Origin: Flavobacterium hydatis
GTDB taxonomy: Bacteria; Bacteroidota; Bacteroidia; Flavobacteriales; Flavobacteriaceae
DNA: 64,000 nucleotides
Reading direction: 5' to 3'
Assembly (NCBI RefSeq): GCF_000737695.1
Contig: NZ_JPRM01000019.1
Location: 22,419 to 86,418 of the forward strand
Part shown: positions 16,600 through 25,340 of the stretch, piece by piece
How positions within the stretch are numbered: the first letter of the stretch is position 1
How the letters are laid out: each line of letters begins with the position of its first letter
Notes under the pieces: generated by a model
Database searches by the model: none
What the model was told of the DNA's origin: nothing
What the model saw: the letters and a program-made list of their open reading frames with translations, nothing else
Made by a program: the position numbers and the translations under genes

Positions 16600-17394
16600 T
16601 TATGGTTCGTCGCACTCTGAAGTTACTTTTATAAACAGTTTGGCAAATTCTTTTGCCATAGTACCATCATCATTTATCTTGAATGCTGCCGCATTAGCAC
16701 AATTCCACCAACCATACGTCATTAATTCTAGTTTAGCATTTAGGACTCTGTCTTTAGAATTATATTTTTCCAGATGCCTTTTCATGAATTCTTGCGGACT
16801 ACCATTATTCTTTTTTTGCTTTTCAGCCAAATTATTCCAGGTTTTCAGCATTAAAATGGAATCATTAGATGTTAATGCTTTTGTATATTCTGTACAATTT
16901 TTAGAGAATCGGTTGTTAAGTAAAACTGAAGGATTGGAATAGGCCTCGATAGCTATTTTTTTTAGTTCGTAGGTATCCTTCAATTCATGTAACTTCTCTG
17001 CTTTTAGTTTTTCCCAATACGGTGATGAAACTATTTTTTTGTCATAAGAAGCTTTTATTTCGTTGTATTCTGCTGTTAAATCAGAAAGACTTAGTTTATC
17101 GATTTCGTCTTGAGAACTCGGGCTTGAATTGGTGCTTAAATTACCGCCTGAGTGAGTAAACCATAAAGCGTAGGTATTTTTTAATTCTTCTTCGGTGTAT
17201 TTTTCGGAGTCATATGTTCCTGTATTTGCACATAGCTCAGTGTCCCATTTAAAAATGGCAGTTTTACCGCTTGTGGTACTGTTTTCTGTAGTAGAGGTTG
17301 TGGTTTCTTCTTTTTCGTCTGTTTGTTTTTTTTGTTTATCTGAGCAAGATAATAAGAGTATTGTACTTAAGAATACTAATAGGGTTTGTTTCAT
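16600..17394 (-). CDS. Hypothetical lipoprotein
   Basis: A 264-residue lipoprotein with its lipobox at LLLSCSDK (Cys17). A low-complexity Lys/Glu/Thr/Ser linker follows, then a mostly helical domain containing three cysteines (WDTELCANTGTYD, FSKNCTEYTK, GWWNCANAAA) and closing with TSECDEP. The helical part is rich in Tyr and charged residues (LKDTYELKKIAIEAYSNPS). I do not recognise the family. It lies between the two FG-GAP-like paralogues in the same orientation but with gaps above 60 bases, so operon membership is unsure. Confidence 0.68.
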   Translation of the reverse strand: MKQTLLVFLSTILLLSCSDKQKKQTDEKEETTTSTTENSTTSGKTAIFKWDTELCANTGTYDSEKYTEEELKNTYALWFTHSGGNLSTNSSPSSQDEIDKLSLSDLTAEYNEIKASYDKKIVSSPYWEKLKAEKLHELKDTYELKKIAIEAYSNPSVLLNNRFSKNCTEYTKALTSNDSILMLKTWNNLAEKQKKNNGSPQEFMKRHLEKYNSKDRVLNAKLELMTYGWWNCANAAAFKINDDGTMAKEFAKLFIKVTSECDEP

Positions 17395-17456
17395 TGGGTA
17401 ATAATTAAATATAAAACTTAGCTTTTAATAATTCGAATTTAATACTATTTTTAATA

Positions 17457-18164
17457 TCATTTGTTATTATAGATGTTGAATTTTTCAAACGAAATTTCTC
17501 CAAAGTCCTTTACTGTTTTTAGTTTCTCATAATCAACAACTAAGGCTTCGGCATTTTTATCATTGCCGTCATTAAGTTTGTAGTTTACGAGATGGTCTTT
17601 GTATAGGAACCAATTATTTTTGGCTTTGTTATATTTAAATGTAGTAATATGTTCCCAATGATGTCCTCCTGAAACGCCGTGTTCTATAGAGAAATAACCA
17701 TTTTTTATTGTTATTCCTGTAAACGGATCTCCAAAAAGTCCGCCGCAATCTATACAATATACAGCATCATTATTTTGATACGCCAGTTTGTAAGTGCCGT
17801 CTTTTTGTCCTAACAGGATAAGTAGTGGTCTTTTATCAGGTTTGTTTTCGGCAAAGTTAGATGTTGATGCTTCGCTGCTTTTGCGAAGAACCAAAATAGC
17901 ATCAGTATATTCATCAAGATTAAGGTTTCCTGACTCGATGCTTATAACGCTATATCCTTTTGGAACAAACGCTTTTAAGTCTTGGTCTAAACTATCAATG
18001 GAGTCATTAAAGGTTTGATGTTTCTCTATCGAATCGGTTTTAATTTCTTCTTTTTGAATAGAGTCGGTTTTAGACTCTAATTTATCGATTGCTTTTTCTT
18101 TTGTAGTATGATTGCAAGAAAAAAGTATTAATGATGCTAGTAGGAGGAATGCAGTATTTTTCAT
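17457..18164 (-). CDS. Lipoprotein with FG-GAP-like segment
   Basis: A 235-residue lipoprotein from the ATG at 18164 (a TTG four codons upstream is less likely). Lipobox ILFSCNHT, Cys17. After a Lys/Glu/Asp-rich linker comes VPKGYSVISIESGNLNLDEYTDAILVL. Then follow LLGQKDGTYKLAYQ, ITIKNGYFSIEHGVSGGHHW and TTFKYNKAKNNWFLY. This order (acidic loop, then a cargo-like KDGTYKL strand, then a SIEHG strand) parallels the exported protein at 15757-16383. Similar proteins are common in Bacteroidota and unassigned in function. Confidence 0.72.
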   Translation of the reverse strand: MKNTAFLLLASLILFSCNHTTKEKAIDKLESKTDSIQKEEIKTDSIEKHQTFNDSIDSLDQDLKAFVPKGYSVISIESGNLNLDEYTDAILVLRKSSEASTSNFAENKPDKRPLLILLGQKDGTYKLAYQNNDAVYCIDCGGLFGDPFTGITIKNGYFSIEHGVSGGHHWEHITTFKYNKAKNNWFLYKDHLVNYKLNDGNDKNAEALVVDYEKLKTVKDFGEISFEKFNIYNNK

Positions 18165-18187
18165 TGGTTTTATCAATGTTTTTAATT

Positions 18188-18577
18188 CTAAGAAAAGTTT
18201 AAGAGACTGTCTAAATTATGCCAGTCATGATAACAGTTACCTTGACAATATGTATTTCTTCTTTCGGTGTCCGAGATTTTAAATATCGAAATTAATGTAA
18301 TAAAGGTCTTTTTTATTTCATAATCAGGGAGTAACTCAATCTTATCCAAAGCAACTTTTAGGTTCTTATGTGTTTTTAAAAGAACAATAGCTGTTGCCGT
18401 TGGTTTTAAAGGTATTAATTGAATTGCCTTATTGAATGTTTCTTCGTTAGGATGAGATTGTATTAGACACTGGCTTGTCCATCTAATAATTTTTCTTTGA
18501 ATTTGAGTATCAAAATCATTAAACCAATCCAAAATTTGCTCAAGATTGATTCTTTCTTGAGCAAACTTATTAATCAT
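18188..18577 (-). CDS. DUF5958-like small protein
   Basis: A 129-residue cytoplasmic protein from the ATG at 18577; a TTG seven codons earlier is the only longer start. It reads NKFAQERINLEQILDWFNDF and later KISDTERRNTYCQGNCYHDW, with a Cys-x3-Cys-x2-His cluster near the end. From memory this pattern fits DUF5958, a family of unknown role seen mostly in Bacteroidota; I could not verify it. It may be an immunity-type or small regulatory protein. Confidence 0.6.
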   Translation of the reverse strand: MINKFAQERINLEQILDWFNDFDTQIQRKIIRWTSQCLIQSHPNEETFNKAIQLIPLKPTATAIVLLKTHKNLKVALDKIELLPDYEIKKTFITLISIFKISDTERRNTYCQGNCYHDWHNLDSLLNFS

Positions 18578-18621
18578 TATGTCTTTTACTGTAAGCAAAC
18601 TTATTTTTTTAAGAATATGTT

Positions 18622-19263
18622 CTATTTTTTCTTGATTTCTTGGGCTATTTTAAGGATATCCCACCATTTTTTCTCGGAACTTGGTTTTGGATTGTCTAAA
18701 ATCGTTTCTCCGTTAAAGTTCAAAATGTATTCATTAGATTCAAAGTCGAATAAATGAATTTGATTATTTTCTATCTTAAATTCTGTTTTTCCTTCTGGGT
18801 TTACCCAAATATTTCTTCCTCCAAAACTCCATATTGTCTCTCCACTTTTGGTTATTCTTTTAATATCGAGTTCTCCGTGGATAATAAAATCTTCTTCGAC
18901 TTTATGAATGGAAAAATTGGTTATAAAATCTATTTCTTTTCGCCATATTAAATTTAGGCTTGGTATTTCTAGGCAATATACTTTATTGGTAACGCAAATC
19001 CAGATTTTATCATCTTCGATTATAAATGATTTTTCGGTTATTGCAGTTGTACCGCCGCTTTCGCAAATTATGGCACTTGCAATTGTATTACCTGATTCTT
19101 TGATAATAATTCCGCATTTGCTGGTTGGGTAAAATTTATCTTCGCTACTTTTTCCCTGAAAGAAAACTTTATCGTAAACTTTTAAATTATCAGCCGAGTT
19201 TATCGTGTAATTGATGTCGTTTATGACTTCAATTTGATAATTATTATAGTTAAGTTTTACCAT
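18622..19263 (-). CDS. Hypothetical protein, beta-rich
   Basis: A 213-residue protein with no leader, made mainly of short beta strands. Aromatic and acidic turns recur (DDKIWICVTNKVYCLEIPS, IHGELDIKRITKSGETIWSFGG, NNQIHLFDFESNEYILNFNG) and suggest part of a beta-propeller or similar repeat. The C-terminus is Lys-rich (WWDILKIAQEIKKK). I do not recognise the family. It lies 44 bases upstream of the DUF5958-like gene in the same direction. Confidence 0.6.
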   Translation of the reverse strand: MVKLNYNNYQIEVINDINYTINSADNLKVYDKVFFQGKSSEDKFYPTSKCGIIIKESGNTIASAIICESGGTTAITEKSFIIEDDKIWICVTNKVYCLEIPSLNLIWRKEIDFITNFSIHKVEEDFIIHGELDIKRITKSGETIWSFGGRNIWVNPEGKTEFKIENNQIHLFDFESNEYILNFNGETILDNPKPSSEKKWWDILKIAQEIKKK

Positions 19264-19391
19264 TTATTATTTTATTGCTAAGGTAGTTTATTACTGTTTT
19301 AAATGCTTAATATAAATGAATTAAAATATATGGGCTGTAATAAAAAATCTATCGATTCATATAAAATAGTAAGATTATCTCTTAGAAATGA

Positions 19392-20651
19392 TTATTCTCC
19401 TTTTAAGTTTACTTTTTTAACTATCCACGGTAATGTAAGTCCTTGCCCAATAAGGGTTAATAATACTACGGCTACTGATATAAATATTATGGCGCTTCGC
19501 TCAGGAAACGGACTTCCGTCTTCGAGGGTTTTGGGTAATCCCATTGCGATGGCTAGCGAAACGATGCCGCGCATTCCTGACCAACTTATAATAAAGCTAT
19601 TCTTAGAATCGAGTAGGGCTTGTTCGCTAACTTTTCTTCTTTTTTTGCCGTTGTTCTGAAATGCTTTCTGCAGGTTTATTTTTTGCAGAAATATCCTTGT
19701 CATTCGTATCAATAATGCTACGATTGTTATGATTACGGCATAACCTATGTAGGGTAATATAAGTCCATTATCGATGTTTTTTAGAATATACGGAAAGTTG
19801 AGTCCGATTAGGATAAAGATTAATCCGTTTAGGAGGAAAATTATAATATCCCATAATCCTTTGGATTGGTTTTTTAGACTTTCGGGGAAGATTTTGTTGC
19901 TAAAACGTGCTATTGCAAGTCCTAATATTACTACGGCGATAACTCCTGAAACATGCAGGTGCTCGGCAATCAGATAGGTAACAAAGGGCATTAATAGCAT
20001 GAAGCTTATAGTGACTATTGGGTTTTTATGTACTCGCTTGAGTACAAATGCCAGTATTTTTCCCATCGTAAAACCTACTAGAAATCCGCCACCTAATAAT
20101 AGTATAAATTGTAATGTTGCTTCCCATATTATAAATGAATATCCTAATGCTGCTGCAACCGCAAAGCGATAAGCTACTAAAGCCGAAGCATCGTTGATAA
20201 GGCTTTCGCCCTCAAGAATTGTTATGGTTTTGTGTGATAGTCCTAACCCTTTGGTAATACTCATGGCAGCAACTGCATCGGTTGCAGAGAGTATAGAGCC
20301 TAGTACAAATGCTAGTGGCCATGTCATTCCTGGTATCATATAACGGGCTACTACGGCTATCCAAAACGTGGTAAGAAATACTAAGGGTATTGCGAGCGTA
20401 CCTATTGTATGAAGATTGGTCTTAAAATCTTTTGGTGATATATTAAATGAGGCATCGTATAATAATGGTGGCAGGAAGAGTAGGAAAATGATCTCGGGAT
20501 TAATTTCTATCTCAGGAATTCCGGGAATGAATCCTATGGCTATGCCCACAATAACTAATAAAATAGGATAGGGGAGTTTTATTTGCTCGGCAAGAACAGA
20601 AAGCCCTATTACTATTGCTAGTATAATTATGATGATGCTGTAGTTTTCCAT
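19392..20651 (-). CDS. Na+/H+ antiporter, CPA1 (NhaP-like) family
   Basis: A 419-residue inner-membrane antiporter with about 12 hydrophobic helices. CPA1 marks include FLLFLPPLLYDASFNIS, the ion-binding region ILSATDAVAAMSI (the ND/TD motif region), ILEGESLINDASALVAYRF, and SWSGMRGIVSLAIA near the end. It exchanges Na+ or K+ for protons to control cytoplasmic pH and salt. Residue choice (TD rather than ND at the core) does not settle stoichiometry. The start is ATG at 20651. Confidence 0.93.
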   Translation of the reverse strand: MENYSIIIIILAIVIGLSVLAEQIKLPYPILLVIVGIAIGFIPGIPEIEINPEIIFLLFLPPLLYDASFNISPKDFKTNLHTIGTLAIPLVFLTTFWIAVVARYMIPGMTWPLAFVLGSILSATDAVAAMSITKGLGLSHKTITILEGESLINDASALVAYRFAVAAALGYSFIIWEATLQFILLLGGGFLVGFTMGKILAFVLKRVHKNPIVTISFMLLMPFVTYLIAEHLHVSGVIAVVILGLAIARFSNKIFPESLKNQSKGLWDIIIFLLNGLIFILIGLNFPYILKNIDNGLILPYIGYAVIITIVALLIRMTRIFLQKINLQKAFQNNGKKRRKVSEQALLDSKNSFIISWSGMRGIVSLAIAMGLPKTLEDGSPFPERSAIIFISVAVVLLTLIGQGLTLPWIVKKVNLKGE

Positions 20652-20688
20652 TTTTGTTTTTACTAAATGATATTATAGTTAATTTTTA

Positions 20689-21252
20689 TTAGTCGAAGTC
20701 ATACCATCTTGGGAGATCTTCATTTTCTGAAAGGTCATTTGTTGGGAATATTTTACTAAGGCGATAAATCATTTCTACTTTGATAATAGGATCTTCTGAA
20801 TTTTCGGCTAAATCTTTTATTACATCAATAGCTTCTTTAGTTCCTATGCATCTTAGAGCGTGTCCGCACTGATTAATAAATTGCCCTGTTCCAGTGCAAT
20901 AAGCTTCCAGGGAATCATACTTTTGTTGCATTGCAATTTTAATTACAGGGACGCTGGATGGATGTTCTCTTCTTTGCAGATCGTGAATAATATCATTGTA
21001 TTCTGAATGCCAAGGCTCTAATAGTAATTTGTGAAATAAGTCGATGTGTTCATCATTTTCTTCCAAAATCCAAAGCAACCAAATACAAAAATTAACATCT
21101 TTGCTATTTTTTGAAGCTATTATATTTTCTACTATTTTTCGTCCCTCATGATATTGAGATTCTTTAGGAAAAGGAAGTTTTTTAATTAGTTCTTCCCTTG
21201 TGATCCTTCTCATTTGATAATCTCCAATATCGTTTTTTAGTTTTTCTATCAT
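20689..21252 (-). CDS. HEAT-repeat-like hypothetical protein
   Basis: A 187-residue all-helical protein. Paired helices such as SSVPVIKIAMQQKYDSLEAY, GTKEAIDVIKDLAENSEDP and IIKVEMIYRLSKIF look like HEAT repeats. No leader is present. It ends in an acidic, Pro/Trp-containing tail (DLPRWYDFD). Such small HEAT proteins often act as adaptors or immunity proteins, but nothing in the sequence proves a partner. Confidence 0.6.
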   Translation of the reverse strand: MIEKLKNDIGDYQMRRITREELIKKLPFPKESQYHEGRKIVENIIASKNSKDVNFCIWLLWILEENDEHIDLFHKLLLEPWHSEYNDIIHDLQRREHPSSVPVIKIAMQQKYDSLEAYCTGTGQFINQCGHALRCIGTKEAIDVIKDLAENSEDPIIKVEMIYRLSKIFPTNDLSENEDLPRWYDFD

Positions 21253-21365
21253 TTGTTTAATTGTGAAACGTCAATTTAAGATTTGGTGTTTTTATTTTAT
21301 GTTAAATTTTAGTTTCATTTTTTTATGGGTTAATATTTCTAATCTATTTGTAGGTATTCGTATTT

Positions 21366-22103
21366 CTAAAAGCGAGCATAATCTTTTGTTTTTGTCAATT
21401 CTGACCATCTTGCAGACAAAAACTTAGCATAATTTGTTGCACTTATTCCGTAAGTACCTAACGAATGCCCATCGTTTATTTCTACTAATTTCATAGTGTC
21501 ATTTTCATCTATACCAAAGTCTAAGGCGTATGAGGCTGGAGAACTTTTAAAATCTTTTACTGCATTTTTAATTATAGATAAGTCAAGTTTAGAATCCCAA
21601 GCACCTTTGTACTGCCTGATGTCTAAAATTTCGCCATATCTTATAAAACATCTCCATTCGGTTTTAAAATTCACTATTTCTGAACACCAAATTTGCGTTG
21701 GATCGTCATGGTCAACAATTCCGATGAAGTCTTTATAATCCTTAACGACTTTTCCTGCGAATTTTTTTGTGTCGTTTTTAGGTTTTATAAAAATATTCCA
21801 ATTTTGTTCATCTTTAAATATTTCTTCAATTGTAGAAACCCAAACCTTTCGGCCTAAATATTTTTCTAATTCTTTAGGATAGTCTATTTCATTTGAAGGT
21901 CGCTGTATTCCAAATTTTTCCAATTGTTTTCTCACGTTTCCAATACCACCTACAACTAAGTTTTCTGGATTGTTGTCTGTGATGTCGTCTATTGTAAAGT
22001 ATTTTTCTGTTTCCCAACCTAAAGTTTGAAAGCCTTCGTTTGCAACATAGGCGTTTACGTTGTAATAGTTTCCGGATTTGTCTGTTTGGATGTAAGCTTT
22101 CAT
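21366..22103 (-). CDS. ATP-grasp protein, R2K (DUF4343)-like
   Basis: A 245-residue cytoplasmic protein with an ATP-grasp core: NIFIKPKNDTKKFAGKVV (first ATP lysine region), TEWRCFIRYGEILDIRQYKG, and the metal-binding tail YALDFGIDENDTMKLVEINDG. The arrangement with an Arg and two Lys suits the R2K ATP-grasp clade, which forms amide or peptide bonds in modification systems. No substrate peptide gene is obvious next to it. It is 113 bases upstream of the HEAT-like gene on the same strand. Confidence 0.7.
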   Translation of the reverse strand: MKAYIQTDKSGNYYNVNAYVANEGFQTLGWETEKYFTIDDITDNNPENLVVGGIGNVRKQLEKFGIQRPSNEIDYPKELEKYLGRKVWVSTIEEIFKDEQNWNIFIKPKNDTKKFAGKVVKDYKDFIGIVDHDDPTQIWCSEIVNFKTEWRCFIRYGEILDIRQYKGAWDSKLDLSIIKNAVKDFKSSPASYALDFGIDENDTMKLVEINDGHSLGTYGISATNYAKFLSARWSELTKTKDYARF

Positions 22104-22428
22104 TGAATGTTCTTATGGGTTAATATCTTGGAAAATATTTTTAATCTAGAATTTAATAATGGTGCTAATCTAGTTATTTCCTTAAAATTATTTGGAATCC
22201 TGTGGAGTTTTATATCATTAGTTGATGCTATTTTTTTTGAGAATTAAAGTTAAGATTAAGTTTCGGATCGGTTATGTTTTTTTTATTGTGACCTTGAGGT
22301 TGCTGTATTTTGGATATTTATGTTTAAATTTATGTTTTTAATAACTTTTTGAAATATAGTATCTTATATAAGATTTGTAATTTTATGTTTTCAGAAGGTA
22401 TAAAAATAAAGTAACGTAATGGTTGCTG
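22104..22428. other. Gene-free spacer left of the repeat element before dnaK
   Basis: About 325 bases of very A/T-rich DNA. I see no open frame with coding character, no hairpin of note and no RNA gene. Confidence 0.5.
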
Positions 22429-22507
22429 TAGCCCTGATGGGAACGGCATCCTTTTTCTGGCTTCTTTAGACAGAAAAAGATATAGTGTACAGCAGGAATA
22501 GCTCCTT
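22429..22507 (+). repeat. Dispersed intergenic element, copy 2
   Basis: Begins TAGCCCTGATGGGAACGG and ends AGCAGGAATAGCTCC, the same termini as the copies at 1987 and 63528. The middle forms a different hairpin (CTTTTTCTG paired with CAGAAAAAG). It lies about 190 bases before dnaK in the same orientation relative to the gene as copy 1 has to the PASTA gene. Confidence 0.78.
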
Positions 22508-22624
22508 ATGATGACATTGTATATTGGGTTATGACGTAAATGTCAGTAGGAAAAAATGTCATGTTGTCATATAATATTTGGTATGCCAGTATGGAAAACT
22601 GACAATTTATATGGTTTTTTTGTA

Positions 22625-22640
22625 TTGGCACAAAGATTGA
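22625..22640 (+). promoter_or_regulatory. Candidate sigma-54-like promoter upstream of dnaK
   Basis: TTGGCAC, five bases, then TTGA resembles the -24/-12 element TGGCAC-N5-TTGC, with the last base of the -12 box different. It lies 57 bases before the dnaK start. A sigma-54 activator gene is present in the window at 28796. A chance match cannot be excluded. Confidence 0.3.
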
Positions 22641-22696
22641 CTTATGCACCATGAGTTGTTAAAATAAGTATACATCAAAATTAAATATATAAAAAA

Positions 22697-24580
22697 ATGG
22701 GTAAAATAATCGGAATTGATTTAGGGACTACGAACTCTTGTGTTTCTGTAATGGAAGGTAACGAAGCAGTTGTTATTCCTAACGCAGAAGGAAAAAGAAC
22801 AACGCCATCTATCATCGCTTTTGTTGAAGGTGGAGAAATTAAAGTGGGTGATCCTGCAAAAAGACAAGCGGTAACGAATCCTACAAAAACGATTGCTTCT
22901 ATTAAACGTTTTATGGGACACACTTTTGCTGAGACTACAAACGAAGCAAAAAGAGTATCTTACAAAGTAGTAAAAGGTGACAACAATACTCCACGTGTGG
23001 ATATTGATGGTCGTTTATATACTGCTCAAGAATTGTCTGCAATGACTCTTCAAAAAATGAAAAAAACTGCTGAAGACTATTTAGGTCAAACTGTAACTGA
23101 AGCAGTTATTACTGTTCCTGCTTACTTTAATGATGCGCAACGTCAAGCTACAAAAGAAGCTGGAGAAATTGCTGGTCTTAAAGTTATGCGTATAATCAAT
23201 GAGCCAACTGCTGCTGCACTTGCTTACGGATTAGACAAAAAAGGAACTGATCAAAAAATTGCTGTTTACGATTTAGGTGGAGGTACTTTTGATATCTCTG
23301 TTCTTGAATTAGGAGACGGTGTATTTGAAGTATTATCTACAAACGGTGATACTCACTTAGGTGGAGATGATTTTGACCACGAAATTATTGACTGGTTAGC
23401 TGACGAATTTAAAGCTGAAGAAGGTATTGACTTACGTCTTGACCCAATGTCATTACAGCGTTTGAAAGAAGCTGCTGAGAAAGCAAAAATTGAATTGTCT
23501 TCTTCTTCAGAAACTGAAATCAACTTGCCATACGTAACTGCTACGGCTTCTGGACCAAAACACTTAGTGAAAAAATTATCTAGAGCTCAGTTCGAAAAAT
23601 TAACTGATTCTTTAGTAAAACGTTCTATGGAGCCAGTTGCTAAAGCATTAAAAGATGCAGGTTTAACTACATCTGATATCGACGAAGTTATTCTTGTAGG
23701 AGGTTCTACTCGTATGCCAAGAATCGCTGACGAAGTTGAAAAATTCTTTGGTAAAAAAGCATCTAAAGGTGTTAACCCTGATGAGGTTGTTGCTATTGGA
23801 GCAGCTATTCAAGGTGGAGTTTTATCTGGAGATGTAAAAGATGTATTGTTACTAGACGTTACACCTTTATCTTTAGGTATCGAAACTATGGGTGGTGTAT
23901 TGACTAAATTAATTGAGTCTAATACTACTATTCCAACTAAAAAATCTCAAGTATTCTCTACTGCTGCTGATTCTCAACCATCTGTTGAAATTCACGTATT
24001 GCAAGGAGAAAGAGCGATGGCTGCTGATAACAAAACTATCGGTCGTTTCCACTTAGATGGTATTCCACCAGCACCAAGAGGAGTTCCTCAAATCGAGGTT
24101 ACTTTTGATATCGATGCTAATGGTATCATCAAAGTTTCTGCAACTGATAAAGGAACTGGAAAATCTCACGATATCCGTATCGAAGCTTCTTCTGGTTTAA
24201 CAGCTGAAGAAATCGAAAAAATGAAAAAAGATGCTGAAGCTAACGCTGATGCTGATAAAATAGCAAAAGAAAGAGCTGAGAAATTAAACGAAGCTGACAG
24301 CATGATTTTCCAAACTGAAACTCAATTAAAAGAGTTAGGAAGCAAATTAGCTGACGATCATAAAGTTGCTGTTGAGTACGCTTTAACTGAATTGAGAATG
24401 GCTCACCAATCTCAAGACATTCCAGCTATTCAAACTGCTCTTGACAACATTAATGCAGCTTGGAAAACAGCTACAGAAGCAATGTATGCTCAAGGAGAAC
24501 AAGGTCAACAAGCTGCTCCACAACAAGAGCAAGCTCAAGGAGACAATGTTGAAGATGTTGAATTCGAAGAAGTCAAATAA
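22697..24580 (+). CDS. dnaK: Molecular chaperone DnaK (Hsp70)
   Basis: The 627-residue Hsp70 chaperone binds exposed hydrophobic segments of client proteins in an ATP-controlled cycle with DnaJ and GrpE. The ATPase domain starts [20 protein letters not shown] and has [17 protein letters not shown] and [17 protein letters not shown]. The substrate domain follows from about residue 390 ([14 protein letters not shown]). The C-terminus is Gln-rich and ends with the EEVK version of the EEVD-like tail. No dnaJ or grpE is adjacent here. It is codon-optimised compared with neighbours, as expected for an abundant protein. It ends at a strong hairpin. Confidence 0.98.
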   Translation: MGKIIGIDLGTTNSCVSVMEGNEAVVIPNAEGKRTTPSIIAFVEGGEIKVGDPAKRQAVTNPTKTIASIKRFMGHTFAETTNEAKRVSYKVVKGDNNTPRVDIDGRLYTAQELSAMTLQKMKKTAEDYLGQTVTEAVITVPAYFNDAQRQATKEAGEIAGLKVMRIINEPTAAALAYGLDKKGTDQKIAVYDLGGGTFDISVLELGDGVFEVLSTNGDTHLGGDDFDHEIIDWLADEFKAEEGIDLRLDPMSLQRLKEAAEKAKIELSSSSETEINLPYVTATASGPKHLVKKLSRAQFEKLTDSLVKRSMEPVAKALKDAGLTTSDIDEVILVGGSTRMPRIADEVEKFFGKKASKGVNPDEVVAIGAAIQGGVLSGDVKDVLLLDVTPLSLGIETMGGVLTKLIESNTTIPTKKSQVFSTAADSQPSVEIHVLQGERAMAADNKTIGRFHLDGIPPAPRGVPQIEVTFDIDANGIIKVSATDKGTGKSHDIRIEASSGLTAEEIEKMKKDAEANADADKIAKERAEKLNEADSMIFQTETQLKELGSKLADDHKVAVEYALTELRMAHQSQDIPAIQTALDNINAAWKTATEAMYAQGEQGQQAAPQQEQAQGDNVEDVEFEEVK

Positions 24581-24612
24581 GGGCTGATTAATATCGGTTA
24601 ATAATAAGTGTT

Positions 24613-24653
24613 AAACCGTTGTAAACGAGATGTTTACGGCGGTTTTTCTTTTT
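24613..24653 (+). terminator. Terminator after dnaK
   Basis: A 14-bp stem with two G-U pairs (24613-24626 and 24632-24645) and a 5-base loop, then a T-rich tail. It marks the end of the resident chromosome before the island. Confidence 0.8.
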
Positions 24654-24697
24654 TATGCATTTTTGTTTCTGCTGTTTTTTAATCGTTTTTTATCATA

Positions 24698-24783
24698 TAT
24701 TTGTACCGTATTTGTACCGGCACTTAAAAGGCGACAAAGTGTCCCTTATGTCTACTTATGGTACCTTAAAGAGGCGACAAAGG
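24698..24783 (+). repeat. Direct repeats in front of the recombinase operon
   Basis: Two perfect, back-to-back copies of the 11-mer TATTTGTACCG occupy 24698-24719. Further on, the longer word CTTAAA...GGCGACAAAG occurs twice (24723-24740 and 24765-24783). These sit immediately before the HTH/recombinase genes. They are plausible arm-type binding sites for the recombinase or HTH proteins, or part of an attachment site. I found no second copy to the right inside the window. Confidence 0.65.
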
Positions 24784-24785
24784 TG

Positions 24786-25340
24786 ATGAAAAGAATAAAT
24801 AAACAATGTCTTAACTGTGGGGAAGAATTTCTGCCTAAAACCGTAGCTTCTGTTTACTGCTCACATATATGCAGTAAAAAAGCATACAAAGAGAAGATAA
24901 AACAGCTTAAAATTGAAGGCGAGGTCAAAGCTCTTATAGATAAAATACCGGAAAACAGGGCATTTATTTCTGTTCCTGAAGCTGGCATGCTTTTTGGCAT
25001 TGCCAAAAAGACTCTTTACCGGCTTGTCGGCCAGGGGAAAATTCAATCGGTTAATCTTGGAACCCGCCTTGTAAGGATAGACCGCAGCGTCATGGAAGAG
25101 ATGTTTGGCCCTGCCCGCAGCCTGCCGCAGCCAGAAAGCGCACCCAAGAAAAAATTATACAGCCTTGAAAAAGAAGACTGCTATTCCATTGGCGAAATAG
25201 CTCAGAGATTTCAAATATCTGAAGGTTCTGTCTACAGCCATATCAGGAAATATTCCATCCCGACCAGACAGATTGGAAAGTACGTATATGCGCCAAAAAT
25301 GGAAATTGATAATTTGTATAACGGAAATGATTTTATATGA
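24786..25340 (+). CDS. Zinc-finger and double HTH DNA-binding protein
   Basis: From the ATG at 24786 the product is 184 residues; an open extension upstream runs through the direct repeats and is hydrophobic nonsense. A four-cysteine knuckle lies at residues 8, 11, 25 and 29 (CLNC, then CSHIC). Two excisionase-like winged HTH units follow, at about 60-107 (ISVPEAGMLFGIAKKTLYRL) and 132-178 (YSIGEIAQRFQISEGSVYSH). It is likely to direct recombination or regulate the cassette. The stop overlaps the recombinase start by 4 bases (ATGA), so the two are translated together. Confidence 0.82.
   Translation: MKRINKQCLNCGEEFLPKTVASVYCSHICSKKAYKEKIKQLKIEGEVKALIDKIPENRAFISVPEAGMLFGIAKKTLYRLVGQGKIQSVNLGTRLVRIDRSVMEEMFGPARSLPQPESAPKKKLYSLEKEDCYSIGEIAQRFQISEGSVYSHIRKYSIPTRQIGKYVYAPKMEIDNLYNGNDFI

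Noticed and set aside
24630..24785. N-terminal extension of the zinc-finger HTH protein
   Set aside because: The extended frame runs across the dnaK terminator T-run and both direct repeats and gives unlikely sequence; the ATG at 24786 starts directly before a plausible zinc knuckle.
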